64,000 nt of DNA, from NCBI GenBank assembly GCA_012656075.1, contig JAAKBF010000006.1, forward strand, positions 1 to 64,000, in the 5' to 3' direction. This stretch comes from Phytophthora hibernalis (Eukaryota; Oomycota; Peronosporomycetes; Peronosporales; Peronosporaceae). Below the pieces are notes generated by a model, which was not told the origin of the DNA, made no database searches, and saw only the letters and a program-made list of their open reading frames with translations. The translations under genes and the position numbers were made by a program. Positions 10,755 through 21,903 of the stretch are shown piece by piece (position 1 is the stretch's first letter; each line of letters opens with the position of its first letter).

Positions 10755-11375
10755 TTGTTGCAATTGCTGGGGCTCAGAGTTCGTAGTACGTGGTGGAACA
10801 ACCATCGCAAGTACACCATCGGCGGAAATTCACCCTACAAGAAGACATTCTCCAGATCAGTGGGCACCAGCCCATTAGCGTCTCATAAGCGCTGTATGAG
10901 ACTCAGCTTCAAGTACAGCAGAACAGTCTATCTCTTGAACGCCGTATGGAAGAGCTTGTTGTTCACACACGAAGTGAATTCGAGAGCGCAGCAGTGGAGA
11001 TGGAGAGAAAGCTGCAGGTGCAACTCCAACAGAGCTTCCGTGCAAGCTGCAGCTGAATCGACGGTAGCGGAAGCCGTTCAAGCAATTATTGCTCGTGCAG
11101 ATACAGCAGAGGCGAATCTCATCGAAGCCCGGGCTCGCTTGGATGAGGCTGTGGATATTCATGTATCTAACTCGCAGCTGATCGCCCCTGATAATATAGC
11201 CCAAGCATGCGAAGAACAACTCCAAGCTATGACCATATCTCAGGCATCCTTTGATGCGGCAGTAGAGGTAAAGGCCGCGCAGCACGTATCCGTCCTTGAG
11301 TCTCACATTCACGAGCGCGTCAAACGCACCCAACAGCAGGCGCTACACGCCGTCTCGACTGACGAAGCCTCGTAA
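10755..11375 (+). CDS. coiled-coil ORF inside the Harbinger element
   Basis: 206-codon frame whose second half (about 11040-11375) is Ala/Glu-rich with heptad-like spacing (VAEAVQAIIARADTAEANLIEARARLDEA) and ends at TAA. A neighbouring frame just upstream (10880-11050) also codes for heptads (LERRMEELVVHTRSEFESAAVEMERKLQVQL), so the original protein was probably one longer coiled coil with a frame break near 11050. It is not a standard Harbinger gene and may be captured host sequence. No family recognised. Confidence 0.4.
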   Translation: MLQLLGLRVRSTWWNNHRKYTIGGNSPYKKTFSRSVGTSPLASHKRCMRLSFKYSRTVYLLNAVWKSLLFTHEVNSRAQQWRWRESCRCNSNRASVQAAAESTVAEAVQAIIARADTAEANLIEARARLDEAVDIHVSNSQLIAPDNIAQACEEQLQAMTISQASFDAAVEVKAAQHVSVLESHIHERVKRTQQQALHAVSTDEAS

Positions 11376-11850
11376 AACTATTCTGCATGTTGCACCTGTG
11401 CACTGCACTATATCTTCACGTTTGACCAGCGTTCGTAGTCGCACGGGAAAGATGGTTCTGTTGTTCTGTGTGCCGAGCTGTAGGATAGAACATGATCGGT
11501 ATGTGAGGCTTCGCCATGCCTCTTGGATCATGCGGCTTATCGTGAAGGGTCGCGAGAGACATTACAACCAATGAGAGTGCGAACAAACGAAGATTCGTTG
11601 GAATCGCCTCCGTCGACAGGCTACAAAAACGAACCTGAAAAACCAGAACTTGGCGTTTTGCTTCGTTGCTTCTCGAGGTTTTTGGTGGAAGACGGTAAAC
11701 CGGTAAACCGTGTTCGCATGAAAGGTCACCCGTAACTGTGAACACAAAAGAGTAGTACCGTGGTTCGGTTTGCTCAGCTTCGTTACAGGCTAGTCTGGAA
11801 ATGCTCCCGTTAAGAACGGCCCTTACTGAAGTATTTTTGACTGGATGACA

Positions 11851-12436
11851 TTATTTCAGCTCTGGTGGCTTAAGCGCCAGAACAACGGCGCTGCATGAGG
11901 CGTGGATGGCACAGCGATGCAATTGCGTTGGAAACCAATTGAGTCGGGATGACTCAAAGACTTCGTTGATAGTGTATTCGCTGGGGTGTTTCATCAGCTG
12001 CACGTTGTAGCGCTCGTTGAAGTAATCGGCCGCAGATATTTATTTCCCTAAATATTCACCATCGTCTGGTTGGCCGGTAGGGAACTAACATCGAAGATTG
12101 CACGTTGGCGATCCTGGCGGTTGGTTGGAACGACTCCGATCATGCGTAGCGCGCGAGCCAAAGACAAAGCGCGAACGTCGTTTGGCGACCGAGCATGTAA
12201 AGCAGCCAAGATAAGCTCCATCAGTTCCCTTGGAGCATAGAACACGGTGGCTACCGGATCGATGTTCATCACAAGTTTACGGTCGGCAACGCGGATGGCC
12301 CCCAAATGTTTCCTGTTTTGTAGACCCCTCCGTTGCAGGCATCAATTCGAAGCTCGACTTCACGGCGGCGATATCTACTTCGCAAACAACTGTAGCCACA
12401 ACTACCAACTTGGCCGCCCAGCGCATGTACTTCTAA
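11851..12436 (-). pseudogene. Argonaute fragment (linker L1 to PAZ start)
   Basis: Fragment of an Argonaute, the small-RNA-binding slicer of RNA interference. After a frame change in a G-run near 12300 it reads GAIRVADRKLVMNIDPVATVFYAPRELMELI, the position of the conserved L1 motif (LNID-SATAFY in animal proteins). It continues RQRAIFDVSSLPANQTMVNI and, after a stop near 12050, ADYFNERYNVQL, the PAZ entry motif (xxYFxxxYxxxL). The N-domain is barely present, and MID and PIWI are absent: the frame ends at TAA 11851-11853, 26 bases from the Harbinger target site. A gene relic is the best reading, resting on motif order recognised by eye. Confidence 0.65.
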
Positions 12437-12556
12437 GTCGTAATATTCTCTTCAAACTATTACCCGCAACGAAAAGATCATGGAGCTGCTTCATTCAAGA
12501 TTCGTACATGGAATATTGGTTGTGGAGTCTACGGCCTACGCTCGATTGTAATTCGG

Positions 12557-12960
12557 TCATGGATGTTTTCGCTTACGTCGACCCGTGTTTTCACCCTGCT
12601 TCAACTCGCGCGCAGCTGCCTGTTTGCACTTTTCTGCTTCTTCCAGCTTCACCAGATCTCTTAGAGCTTCCTCTGCGCTTGGTCGTGCAGACGGGTTCTT
12701 CTGCATCAATCTCTCACGAAATGACGATCAGCCGGCGAAGTCGTACCATTTAATCCCACTAGACTCAATCAAGAATCCGATTACCCAAATATCGACAGCA
12801 GTCGTGTGAACGCCATTCTCCACAAAAATCTCGGGAGCGTGCTAGTACAGAGAACCCTGGCCAACTTAATACCTCTGTTGTCTAATATCCTGGTGTACTT
12901 AATCATATATCGATCCACCGACTCGGTAGTCATGCTTAACTATGGGGCTTAATTATTAGG
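12557..12960 (-). pseudogene. protein kinase C-lobe fragment
   Basis: End of an eukaryotic-type protein kinase. On the minus strand one frame reads HAPEIFVENGVHTTAVDIWVIGFLI (APE motif plus the conserved DxW of helix F), a gap with a stop, then FRERLMQKNPSARPSAEEALRDL (subdomain XI with its conserved Arg), then a charged tail ending RRKRKHP and TGA at 12557. Further upstream VHQDIR may be a remnant of the HRD loop. The N-lobe is missing and two in-frame stops interrupt it. RD-kinase domains occur as CRN C-termini in this lineage, so a CRN origin is possible but unproven. Confidence 0.6.
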
Positions 12961-12964
12961 CTCG

Positions 12965-13092
12965 TGCTAGTGGTACAAAACGGTCAGACATAGCCGTGCT
13001 AAGAGGTACAAATCAGGTACAAACTGTTTGTATTTGTACAAAACGGTACCAATACGTACAAAACGGTTTGTACGTGTACAAACCATCTCTCT
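12965..13092. repeat. cluster of GTACAAA motifs
   Basis: About eight copies of GTACAAA, several extended to GTACAAAACGGT, in both orientations within 130 bases. It could be a transposon subterminal region. Confidence 0.5.
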
Positions 13093-13288
13093 AAGTACGT
13101 TTTATAGTTTTTAAAACTTACCCCATCCGGGGATATATTTAGAGATATCAAGTTCAAGGTTGCGCATACGGCTCTGAAAGCATTGACGCGTAAATGCGGC
13201 GCGTACTGAATACGGTTGATTCTATCGAACGAGATTGATGTCATTACTCCGAGTCCCACTCCGTGCTACCAAGACACGCCTTGGACAG

Positions 13289-14180
13289 TTACCTGAAGCG
13301 AAGATATCCTAGGACTCTACGTCTGAGGTCTATCATTAGTATGCCTCTAACGTGACACTCGAAAAATATCAGGCAATACAGTCCGCAGTTGCAGGTGTCC
13401 TCTTGATAGGGCGAGATAACTTTCTCGAACGATAGGTTTCGCGACTTTGTTGGGAACAGCGCCTTTATCATGACCTCCATCTCATCATAGTTCTTCTGTT
13501 TTGAATCGGGTCAAAGAGTCGGCACGACCACTCGCGACAGTCGACAACAGCCGCGCACCAGTGTGCTTGCATCCACATCGGGAGTCGGACGACCGAATTA
13601 CTGGGATTGAAGGGGTCGGTGGCTTCGATGGTCTCTTTTTGCGCTTGTGTATCCCTGACGTGAACATACAGGGGTTGATAGCACCAATCGATAATCCAAG
13701 AACTTTCTGACCGAACTCCACCAGATCTGCTGACTCTAGCCAGTATTGAAGGTAAGAGACGGCAACCCAGGTTTGCCTTTCGACATTTTGTGTCTAAGAA
13801 ATAGATGTTTAACACGGCACCGGCTTAGCATCGATTTTTAGCCACATTATCCACGGACTCGGGGATATAGCTGTAGATCCCACACCGATGTAGTCCTTCG
13901 TAATATGATCATTCTCAGTATACGTATCGCAAAATGGCCGTTGGGATCGGCGATAATCGTGGGGTCGCTGTCGTTCTTGGTGCGCGTCTCCTCATTCATG
14001 TACATTGCGATACAGTCTTTCCAGGTCCTGTGGTATGGCTCCACGAGGCTGATCATCTGCGCCTATATGACACAGGGTTGATCTACCGCGCTTGCAGCAT
14101 GTTGACTAGTTGCTCGATACTATTGCCGACCAATTCAGGTGCCCCATCCGTTAACGACCAAGGTTTCCTAAAATAATATT
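13289..14180 (-). pseudogene. Ulp1/C48-type cysteine protease, transposon-associated (broken)
   Basis: Cysteine protease of the Ulp1 (SUMO-protease) fold. In order on the minus strand: WKDCIAMYMNEE (14056-13990), LNIYFLDTKCR (near 13810), WIIDWCYQPLYVHV, then catalytic His in MQAHWCAAVVD (near 13555), catalytic Asp in RLFDPIQN (near 13515) and catalytic Cys in QEDTCNCGLYCL (near 13385), with the Gln of YQED before it. The frame changes near 13480 and near 13830. Solitary Ulp1-like proteases of this type are mostly transposon-encoded (MULE, CACTA and others) in eukaryotes. No TIRs were found around it. Confidence 0.75.
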
Positions 14181-14439
14181 GCAATTAAATGTAGGGCCCT
14201 CGATGAAATAAATATTTGTGCGGCGCTCAAACGAAGAAGAAACTCATTATTGCATACATCGGCGTCCAGAAATACATAATGCATATTATATTACTTCAAA
14301 GTAGACGTACTATACTGAAGTATATCTCCTTGTCTGCCGTTTGCACCTGTGAGATCGTTGGACAGGTCCGTCGATGAATAAATGGAACGTCGGAAGTACC
14401 TCATCAGTTCGTACGTGTACAAGAAGCAGCTACAACTTT
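14181..14439. other. AT-rich spacer
   Basis: About 260 bases of AT-rich sequence with several TATA/ATAT runs between the Ulp1-like relic and the gag relic. No gene or repeat recognised. Confidence 0.4.
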
Positions 14440-15657
14440 ACAAAATCGCGTGTTTGATAGGCGAATTGACGGTGCCAGCCATTTCCTCTTCCAATTGCAC
14501 GGTCGCCGTCTTTCTCAATGGGCCATCATCACGTCATGTGGCTGCACCTCGTCACATCTCGTTAATGGCTGCGGAACTAGTTGCTCTGTCGGGCCTAGTT
14601 ATTTCCCCACTAGGCCCGTTAGTCGTTTCCCGCCGTTCTGGCCACTGCGGCAGCTCGTCGCTGCTCGAGGTACGCATCGTTTCTTGCCTTTGACTTCGGG
14701 TCGCTCCACCTGTCGGCGAAGTGACCGGATTGTATCATTTTAGCTCTCCCGTGAAATATCCGCGTTTGTTCGGCTAATCGTTCCATCGTCGCGAGTTAGT
14801 GGTGTTGTCTTTTGCCTCGGTTGCCGTCACTTTCTTCACTGAACCCTTCCGTCTTTTGCGCTTCTTGGGCGGAGGTTCCTCGTCACATGATTTCTTCCTC
14901 ACTAGTTTACGTGTTGCTTGTTGCGACCAGCACTTTGGCTTTCTTATCCACCGCTGTACCGTCCCCGCGTTTCGCTGCTAGGGCGGCCTTCTTCTTGGGT
15001 TTGCGCTCTGGGCCTAATCTGCCCAATACTTGCCATTTCAGGATCGGCCGGTGGGTCATCCCATGCGCCAGTCAACCGGTTCCAGATTCCCTGAAGGTTG
15101 GTGAATAGCACCAAGTGCGTTGGATCCGCCACCTACCATCACTCGTACCGCCCCCGTGTTCATTGTCGCATCCACGGGCAATGTGGTACCGCTCACTCCT
15201 GGAATTACTAACATCGGGCCCGCCATCGATACCAAACACGGGACGTGTGCAGGGGCCCACGGCTGCCAAATGTTCTGCATGCCGCTCGCCACAACTGTCG
15301 TCAATCTCCGTCGCCTGATCCACTGCTTCTTCGACCGTTTCGGGCCACCGCTGCTTCACCAGCTGCTGTACCGTCAGTCCCAAGCACCTGTAGAAGTGAG
15401 CGAGAACCATTCGATCTTCTACATGGTTGCTCCTGTGGCGTCGCGTAGTCCAGCCGCAAAGTCGGCATAGGTTTCCCCAGGCATCATGATCCGCCGATTG
15501 ACTATCCATTGCGTTTTGTGACATCCAGTCGTTCCCCATACCGGCGCAGCAACCCTGCGTTCAGGTTCGTCCAAGTCTGGTCGCGTTTCCGCCATTTCAG
15601 GTTCATCACGACCCACCATCGCGACGCTCTATCCCTCAACTTGTTGCCGAGAAATTA

Positions 15658-17380
15658 CAGACAACGACGGATAAATCCGACATGACTTAGCGGTATCCTC
15701 CATAGTGTACGGATCCAGACAAAAAAATCCGACGGTTTTTAAATAAGCGTATTATTGGCTCAAATTAAAGGTGCAAGCACAAAAACAAATCAATAGCCGT
15801 ATAGTTGGGTAGAAAAGAATCTTTCGATTAAACTGTTATCTCGGGATGGTGGGGAATTGCTTTCTTGAAGCTACGGATAACTGTTTTCTTTTGATGGCCT
15901 TCCACGCGGCAATCGTAGACTTTATAGCGCGGAGGCGTTTTTCCTTAGCGGTACCACCTGTGCGTCTGCCAGCACTGTTACGAAGTTTAGCTTTTAGAGG
16001 TCCCATGACACCGACATCAAGCGGTTGACAAACCGCTGTACTGTTTGGTGGCAATGGGACCGCAGTAGCATTTGCCTCCTCCGCCACAATCCGCTGTCCT
16101 TTTTCTGACACATGACACTCAAAGTTGTCAAGAAGAAGAACAGCGGGGCCATCTATTTCAAATTTAAGTAATTTTTCAACGTAAAGTTTCCAAACCCTCG
16201 CATCCATCCAAGCGTTTTCTTGCACAGCGTAGAAGTGTCCGTCCGGATACTGCCCCAATTCATCTTGTTCAATCCTGCCCCTGGAACACCTCGGATGATG
16301 AAAAGAATCGGCATTTTGCGACCTGAAAATATCAAAAAAATTAAATATGAGAGAATTATCAATAAAATATCAAATAAATCACAATATTTACCGTCATCGC
16401 GTACAGTGAGCACAGCAGCCATGCGACCTGCGTGCTTGTTTGCCCCCAGAGTTCGCGCTGCATCCTTTCGGCCCTTCCCTGCCCAGGACTTGGTTGGTGG
16501 CATATCAAATATGATCGCTGTTTCATCGACGTTTAGTATACCACCGCCTTCAAAATCCTTGTACTTGTCCCAAAACTCGATAGCGAAGCGTGCCCGGTCT
16601 CCTCCAGCTCTTCCGTCGTCTTTTTGGCAGCCTGCGGCTTTTGCGAGGAAAACCCGTACCTTTTTCAAAATAAAACATTAAGTAAATGATAAAATTTTCA
16701 TAATACACAATATTTTGCAAATATACATACATGCTGTTACCGATTGGCAGTGCGCTGGACCATACGCTCGAGTGCGAGTTCGCCGCTTTCCTTCCCAGAG
16801 AGGTATGCCTTCATCCAGTCTGGATAGAGCTTGTGCATGAACTCTATCATGACAACACCTGTACATTTAAGATGAAAATGTTAGTTTCATTAGTACACAA
16901 ATACGAAGTATAACACGCACCGCTTCACTCCGCGTCACATCTTTCATGTAAGTGACTAGGTCAGGGACGCCAGGAAAAGTTCTTTGCGCCCCTGTCCTTT
17001 GAGCGTCTTCGACATAGCGCTGCCCTTGAAGCTAAAAATGCCGTCGGCTTGTTTCTGCCAATCGTAGAGGGTGCCACGAGCGATGCCGAGCTGCTCCGAA
17101 GCCTCCCGCACGCCGTGCTGCTCCACTACGCTTAACGCTTGTCGCTTCTTTTTAATAGTGAAGCTGCGCTCGGCGCGTATCATAGTGCAAAATGAGCCTT
17201 GTTTTAGCTTTGCGGGAGGAGATTTTAACAGGAGCCATTCATTTTTGGTTCTGTAATTGGTGTAAAAGTGGATTATGTTAAGCTGATTGGATAAAACCGC
17301 GATGAGTTTACTATGGGAACCTGGTTATTACCCACTAAATGTCGGATTTTTGGTCGGTCGGATTTATCCGTCGTTGTCTG
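15658..17380 (-). mobile_element. pogo-like (Tc1/mariner superfamily) transposon, both ends present
   Basis: 1723-base element. A 24-base perfect terminal inverted repeat begins CAGACAACGACGGATAAATC (15658-15681 and 17357-17380), and TA lies on both sides (15656-15657, 17381-17382), the target duplication of this superfamily. It encodes one transposase with three short introns. Confidence 0.95.
15836..17183 (-). CDS. pogo-like DDE_1 transposase with three introns (frame interrupted)
   Basis: Starts at 17183 with a psq/CENP-B-type helix-turn-helix (SVVEQHGVREASEQLGIARGTLYDWQ), then a second DNA-binding helix region (GVPDLVTYMKDVTR, EFMHKLYPDWMKAYL, RYGFSSQKPQAAKK). The catalytic domain follows: first Asp in ILNVDETAIIFD, second in LLLDNFECH, third in VCQPLDVGVMG. 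Introns: 16859-16920, 16660-16740 and 16323-16391, the last joining VRDDG to RKMPILFIIRG with GTAAAT...TTTCAG borders. Frameshifts occur near 16985 (T-run, LFPGVP) and near 16600. All three catalytic residues are present. The ends and catalytic core are intact, so activity would depend on whether these indels are real. Confidence 0.88.
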
Positions 17381-17520
17381 TAATACAGCTCGTGATCGGT
17401 TCATTTACCGTGGCCGAAACGTTTTGCACCTTCTAAGGTCAAGTCCACGCGATCAATCCACATGGACACTAACACGTTGGTTGGAGGTGTGAACGTCGGG
17501 AGCTCCTAGGAACTGGGCTA

Positions 17521-18980
17521 CTACCAATCCCGGCGCGCAGGGCACACTAGACGCGTTACATGGAGGTCATACAGGAATACGATTGGAAACAGCTTAGAGG
17601 AAGTAAATTCAACGAGCAATACGATGGCAAGAACGAGGACGCGTTGGTTCAAGCGGCAGAAAAGTCGACGTATAGCACGTCCACACCACGGACTCTTACA
17701 ACCCAGCGGGGGCACCACGGACTCCAGCAACGGCAGCGACAACAACAGCGTCAGCGGGAAGTACAGTGCTGTCGGCTAGTTCGACGACACCAGCAACCGC
17801 AACGACGGTGACAGACACGGTATCACCAGCGGTCTGGATTTCATCAGCGATGACAAATGGCGACGGAAAAACGGGCCCCATACGTGGGATAGCTAATGCG
17901 CACCAGCACTCGGAAGCGCGCTACAGCAACTCTTGACGACCGTTCAGCGATTGGACACACATCCAAACGAAAAAGACCACACCATCATCAAGAAGAAAAG
18001 ACGATGGGTTAAACTCTCTTTCTGCACCAGCATCGGACCCATACGACAGTAGCAAAGACGCGACCAGCAGACATGGTAGGCACGGTAACCATGAAGGCGA
18101 CGCCGGATCTAGCAGCAGCAACGATGAATAGAACGCCAGCGACAACGAATCCAACAGGTGTGACGACGCGGAGGAGGACAATAGTGCCGACTCGCGGGCA
18201 GCGAGCCCAACCGGAACAGTCGAGAACGAGCCAAGCGACGACGGAGTCAAGCTGCTTCTTACAGCGCTCTAAACACGTCGATGGTCGTCAAAGTACACCG
18301 ATCATTTGCGCCGGCACTGGGTCTGCTGACTCAGTCGCCTAGTTGCATTTAGGTTTTCCTGCCTGCGTCGCCGCTAGCTAGATGCGCCGAGGCTCCCTCG
18401 CGCTTCTCACCTACTCGTCCGCTGGCTGGTGCCAAGACTCGTACTGCTACCCCGCAGTACTTGCCTTCTGCTGTTTCGTTTACGGCTCGTGCTGCTGTCC
18501 CGCAACAATCGCCGTATGCCGCTTCGTTGGTGGCTGGTGTTGCTGTCCCGCAACAGTCGCCGTCTGCTTCACTGTCTCCACTTCTGTTCCGGGTGGCAAG
18601 TCGAGAAGGGAGAGTCCTTCACCGCCGTCGGCCGCTCGCCAGCAGCGCCTTCTCGTCCTCTCGTCAGCTTCCACGTGCAAGACCTTCTTCCAGGATCGTT
18701 CTGCGTCGGGGGCGGCTGATTGGCTGTTGATAGTCACCGACTTCGGCACATCCTACCCATCGTATGCATTCACTTCGCCGTCTAGCAGCTGCGCGGGACC
18801 TTGGTCACTTCGTTCGGTGCGCCTGAACTCATCACAGATCTGAAGACCTGATCCAGCAATGCTACCCTGTCAAAGACTGTAAAGAGCTCTGTGTGATGGT
18901 GCCGGTCTAGTAGCCGCTGGGGATGCTCAAGCTTACGACGTACCGTTGCTTCTTTATCACCGAGGTGCTGGCTGAATGTT
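17521..18980. other. degraded, low-complexity sequence
   Basis: Rich in CAG/ACG-type triplets (17700-18260) and in CTG/CCG (18380-18720). Two imperfect direct copies of GCTGTCCCGCAACA lie at 18490-18560. It may be the N-terminal part of the neighbouring gag or another retroelement, but no domain is recognisable in any frame. Confidence 0.35.
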
Positions 18981-18991
18981 CCATATGAACA

Positions 18992-19078
18992 GACAGGGGC
19001 TGACCTGCTGGCTGACCTGCTGGCTGAATGTAGCTTGTGGTGGACTGACAGGGGCTGAACCGGTGGCTGAATGTTCCA
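18992..19078 (+). repeat. short tandem repeat of CTGACCTGCTGG
   Basis: Three tandem copies of a 12-mer (GGCTGACCTGCT-type) followed by diverged copies that end GGCTGAATGTTCCA. Confidence 0.55.
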
Positions 19079-19107
19079 CGGATGTTATCCCAGGTTACAG
19101 GATCAGA

Positions 19108-19160
19108 ATCACGCAGTACCGTGAAATTAATCCGTTGAGGGCTGTCCATACCTCCAGAGA
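19108..19160 (-). repeat. dispersed repeat copy A
   Basis: CGCAGTACCGTGAAATTAAT followed by CCGTTGAGGGCTGTCCAT matches 28894-28945 closely. It is probably part of an LTR or other transposon end. Confidence 0.5.
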
Positions 19161-20880
19161 TATTTCCAGTCTTAAGGGAATACTATACCGTATACTATTT
19201 GGTAGACCCTGAAGTAGTTCGTCATTTATGTATGCCACCGTATCCACTGAGCACTATCGTGCGCGAGTTAACCCGGCGTCAAAATACTGGGCCTGCTCTT
19301 GTTCTCTGGATTTTAATCCAGGGTTTCTCCCAAAAGGATGACTCGATCCTTTAATAAAACCTCTTACCTTTTATGCATATACTTTTAAAACATCTTATTT
19401 CTGGTAGGACGCCAGTTTACAAGTATCTTAGAAATCAAAGACCTGTTATATAAGGACCATGTCAATTGTTTTAGTCGAAATCGGAGGGTGTCCACTCTTT
19501 AATTAGATGAAGGTGCCAAATGGAACCTCTGCTTAGTCCTTTTAGCCCGAGCTTTTGTTCTGTATCCTACAGAGTAAGCAAAAACCTTGATTAAAGTATA
19601 ACTCGAAACCTGCGAGAATTATGCTGCTGTAAGCCCTTTCGCTCTCAATGATCCCGAACCGGTCATATTTAGCACAACGACGCAACAAAAATGGTCATAG
19701 CATCGACAATGTATCCAACATCTGCAAAAAAGAGATTTTCTATTGGCTCCCAAAAGGATAGAGTACGGTCAAACCGTGCCCTCATTCAACACCCCGCATT
19801 TTCGTTTTGGCTACCTGCATTCCTTGACCACTAGACGTCAGCCAACCATCCTAGCAGCCGACAGACGACGCTCCAACCGGAGCGCGCAGAGGAAGAATTT
19901 GCCTAGTCCCTATCTAACGGTTTAGTGAGGAGGAGCTGATAAATTTCTTCTCTGCGCGCGAACCAGGACGACAAGATAAGGGTAAACAAGTAGCGTGTTT
20001 GACATATTCCTCCTCCTCGTTCTTAACCTTACGCTAACTGAACTTTTTCTTCGATTTCAGGAGTCCTTTCGCCATCGCCCTACATATTGTACCATATCTG
20101 CGCGTACATGAGCGCGTTACTGCCTCCGGAGTTCTGCTTTGAACAGAAGAAATCCACACGGCCCTCAAATACAAGCAGGCACATAGATACGGTCTCTGTT
20201 TGTACTGAATGGTCGAGTAATAGAAGTTATGCGTGTTGACTAACGTGTGTTACTGATGTAGTACAGATAGGTAGCAAGCAGTCAACAATACTCAGCGACA
20301 GCTACATTTAGTTGATGCACGTGTGGAATATCGAATGATAGTGTTATCGCTGATGGTGGGCAAAGCGTTCATACCAATGCTGCATATCGTTACATTTCAA
20401 GAGATACCCTACATCATAAAGCCATACCTTCCGGAAGTTGAAATATTACCAAACACTTTACTCAGTATAATCCTGACTTACAAGTATGTGCTTCATTATA
20501 TAGTCCATATTGTGCTACTCTACACTTCTGTATCATCCGGAATAAGGTCATTCATTACATTTGCTTATTCAGTAAGATCACTCGTAAGTTTGGTTCAACC
20601 GGGCTCTGTCTAGATCGACCGCATTGAGTAGTCTCATCATCAGCTGATCTAGTGTTCGTCGCCGGAGACATGACCAAAGACATCAACTTTGAATCCGGGC
20701 TTGGCGTCGTGCGAGATTTTGTCGTCTGAAATGGTAGAGAATCCGATCTATAGCTGTGTACGACGCTTCCATGTTACTCGGTGTTTGATGTCGGAGCTAT
20801 GGGTGCGTTTGGTGCTGAAGCTCGAAATGACTGGAATGACTCAGTCTTGCCTGAAAAAATAAACGTGTCATTAGCATGCC
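19161..20880. other. no gene recognised
   Basis: A 96-codon hydrophobic frame at 20323-20613 (ISSI/LLYT-rich) is probably chance. A plausible 3' splice site (CTTCGATTTCAG) lies near 20060 after a GC-rich stretch (19800-19900), possibly an untranslated leader, but no coding domain follows. Confidence 0.3.
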
Positions 20881-20884
20881 AGCA

Positions 20885-20921
20885 ACATTAAATGCAATGG
20901 AATCACCTCCATTTAATGTTG
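20885..20921. repeat. short perfect inverted repeat
   Basis: AACATTAAATG and CATTTAATGTT flank a 15-base loop; it can form an 11-base-pair stem. Confidence 0.5.
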
Positions 20922-21903
20922 TCCAATTTGCGGTATAGATCATTCAAAGGCCTTGATCGTTGACCGTACGTATTGATAAGCCTATCAGCTTCCGTTGCTT
21001 CTGGACTTGGAGGCGTAGCTTGCGCAACCGTTGTGTGGACGTATTCTCTCCGGGGCGCTCGTCGTTTCGAAATGAAGGGAATGAGCGAGCGGCAGATATG
21101 TGGGCATGTGGGCTTTCGACAGGATTTTCAAACCTGTTTGGGATTTATATTCGTCTTTCTATCGCAACAGAAGATTCCCCGTCTATCTACCCATCGCTCA
21201 TCCGAGAGAAAGGGTAGGCAGAACCTCACCCATACAAAAATCTATATGCGACATTGGAGGTTGCAGCCAAGTTTGCGGGATGTTAAATCCTGTAAAAACA
21301 CATAGTACCGGGCTAGAAGGGTTAGTCGGATCAAGTTACTTTATCCTTTAATATATAATAACAGGCTGCCAATGAAAACACCCAGATGAATGTCGACCGT
21401 AGCGGCCACCATAAACCCACCCAATCCATTGAATTTTGATTGAAGGAAATGGGTTAAACAAGATTATCAGCTAAAAGCTTCAAAACCCAGTAGGTTAAAA
21501 TCTTTGTCGCTTCATCGATACGCAATGCCCGCAAGTAGAATCCGACAACCCCGAGAGTTTGATGCTATGTTATGGACAGCCTCGTATTTGTGATAGGAAT
21601 ACGCCTCCTTGTTTGGCGGTACGTACGGTAGTTTTCAATCAGCATCTAACAACGAAAATGTCCGAAAACGAAGACACTAGTTAGTGTTGCCAAACGACTT
21701 CTTGGGAATTGCGTCTCTAACGCAATACAGAGTTCTTTGCCGGGGAACTCTGCAGCAGGAATACAATTCAGAGCTTCTCCATGTAAAACACGGCGTTAGT
21801 TTGTTTTCACTGTGAAGCGACAGGCTGGACTTCATCGCGAAGGGCAATAAATTTTGGTCTACGAGTAACTACAGTCAAAGATTCACGACCACCAACGTAT
21901 TTA
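20922..21903. other. no gene recognised
   Basis: Overlapping 80-110-codon frames at 20960-21350 have no recognisable domain and lack the composition of the real genes in this window. Confidence 0.35.

Larger units (their letters stand above)
8475..11822. mobile_element. PIF/Harbinger DNA transposon, both ends present
   Basis: 3348-base element. The left terminal repeat GGCCCGTTCTTAACGGGA (8475-8492) matches the reverse complement of 11805-11822 with one mismatch. Both sides carry TTA (8472-8474 and 11823-11825), the three-base target duplication expected for PIF/Harbinger. Inside are ORF1 (+), a broken DDE transposase (-) converging on it, and a coiled-coil ORF near the right end. Confidence 0.93.
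14440..17520 (-). pseudogene. Ty3/gypsy gag relic split by a pogo element
   Basis: Capsid-type gag. Upstream part (17520-17381): NVLVSMWIDRVDLTLEGAKRF and TDHELY. Downstream of the insertion (15655 onward): FLGNKLRDRASRWWV, then YADFAAGLRDATG, NHVEDRMVLAHFYRCL and TVEEAVDQATEID, with a basic tail PPKKRKRRKGS near 14860. It needs many frame changes and stops to be read through. The coding sequence resumes on either side of the pogo transposon at a duplicated TA, which shows that gag was the insertion target. No pol domain remains nearby. Confidence 0.75.

Noticed and set aside
15120..15470. 116-codon plus-strand frame
   Set aside because: Antisense shadow of the gypsy gag relic, which has recognisable capsid motifs on the minus strand.
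20323..20613. 96-codon hydrophobic frame resembling a membrane protein
   Set aside because: AT-rich composition gives Ile/Leu/Tyr by chance; no family pattern and no start context.
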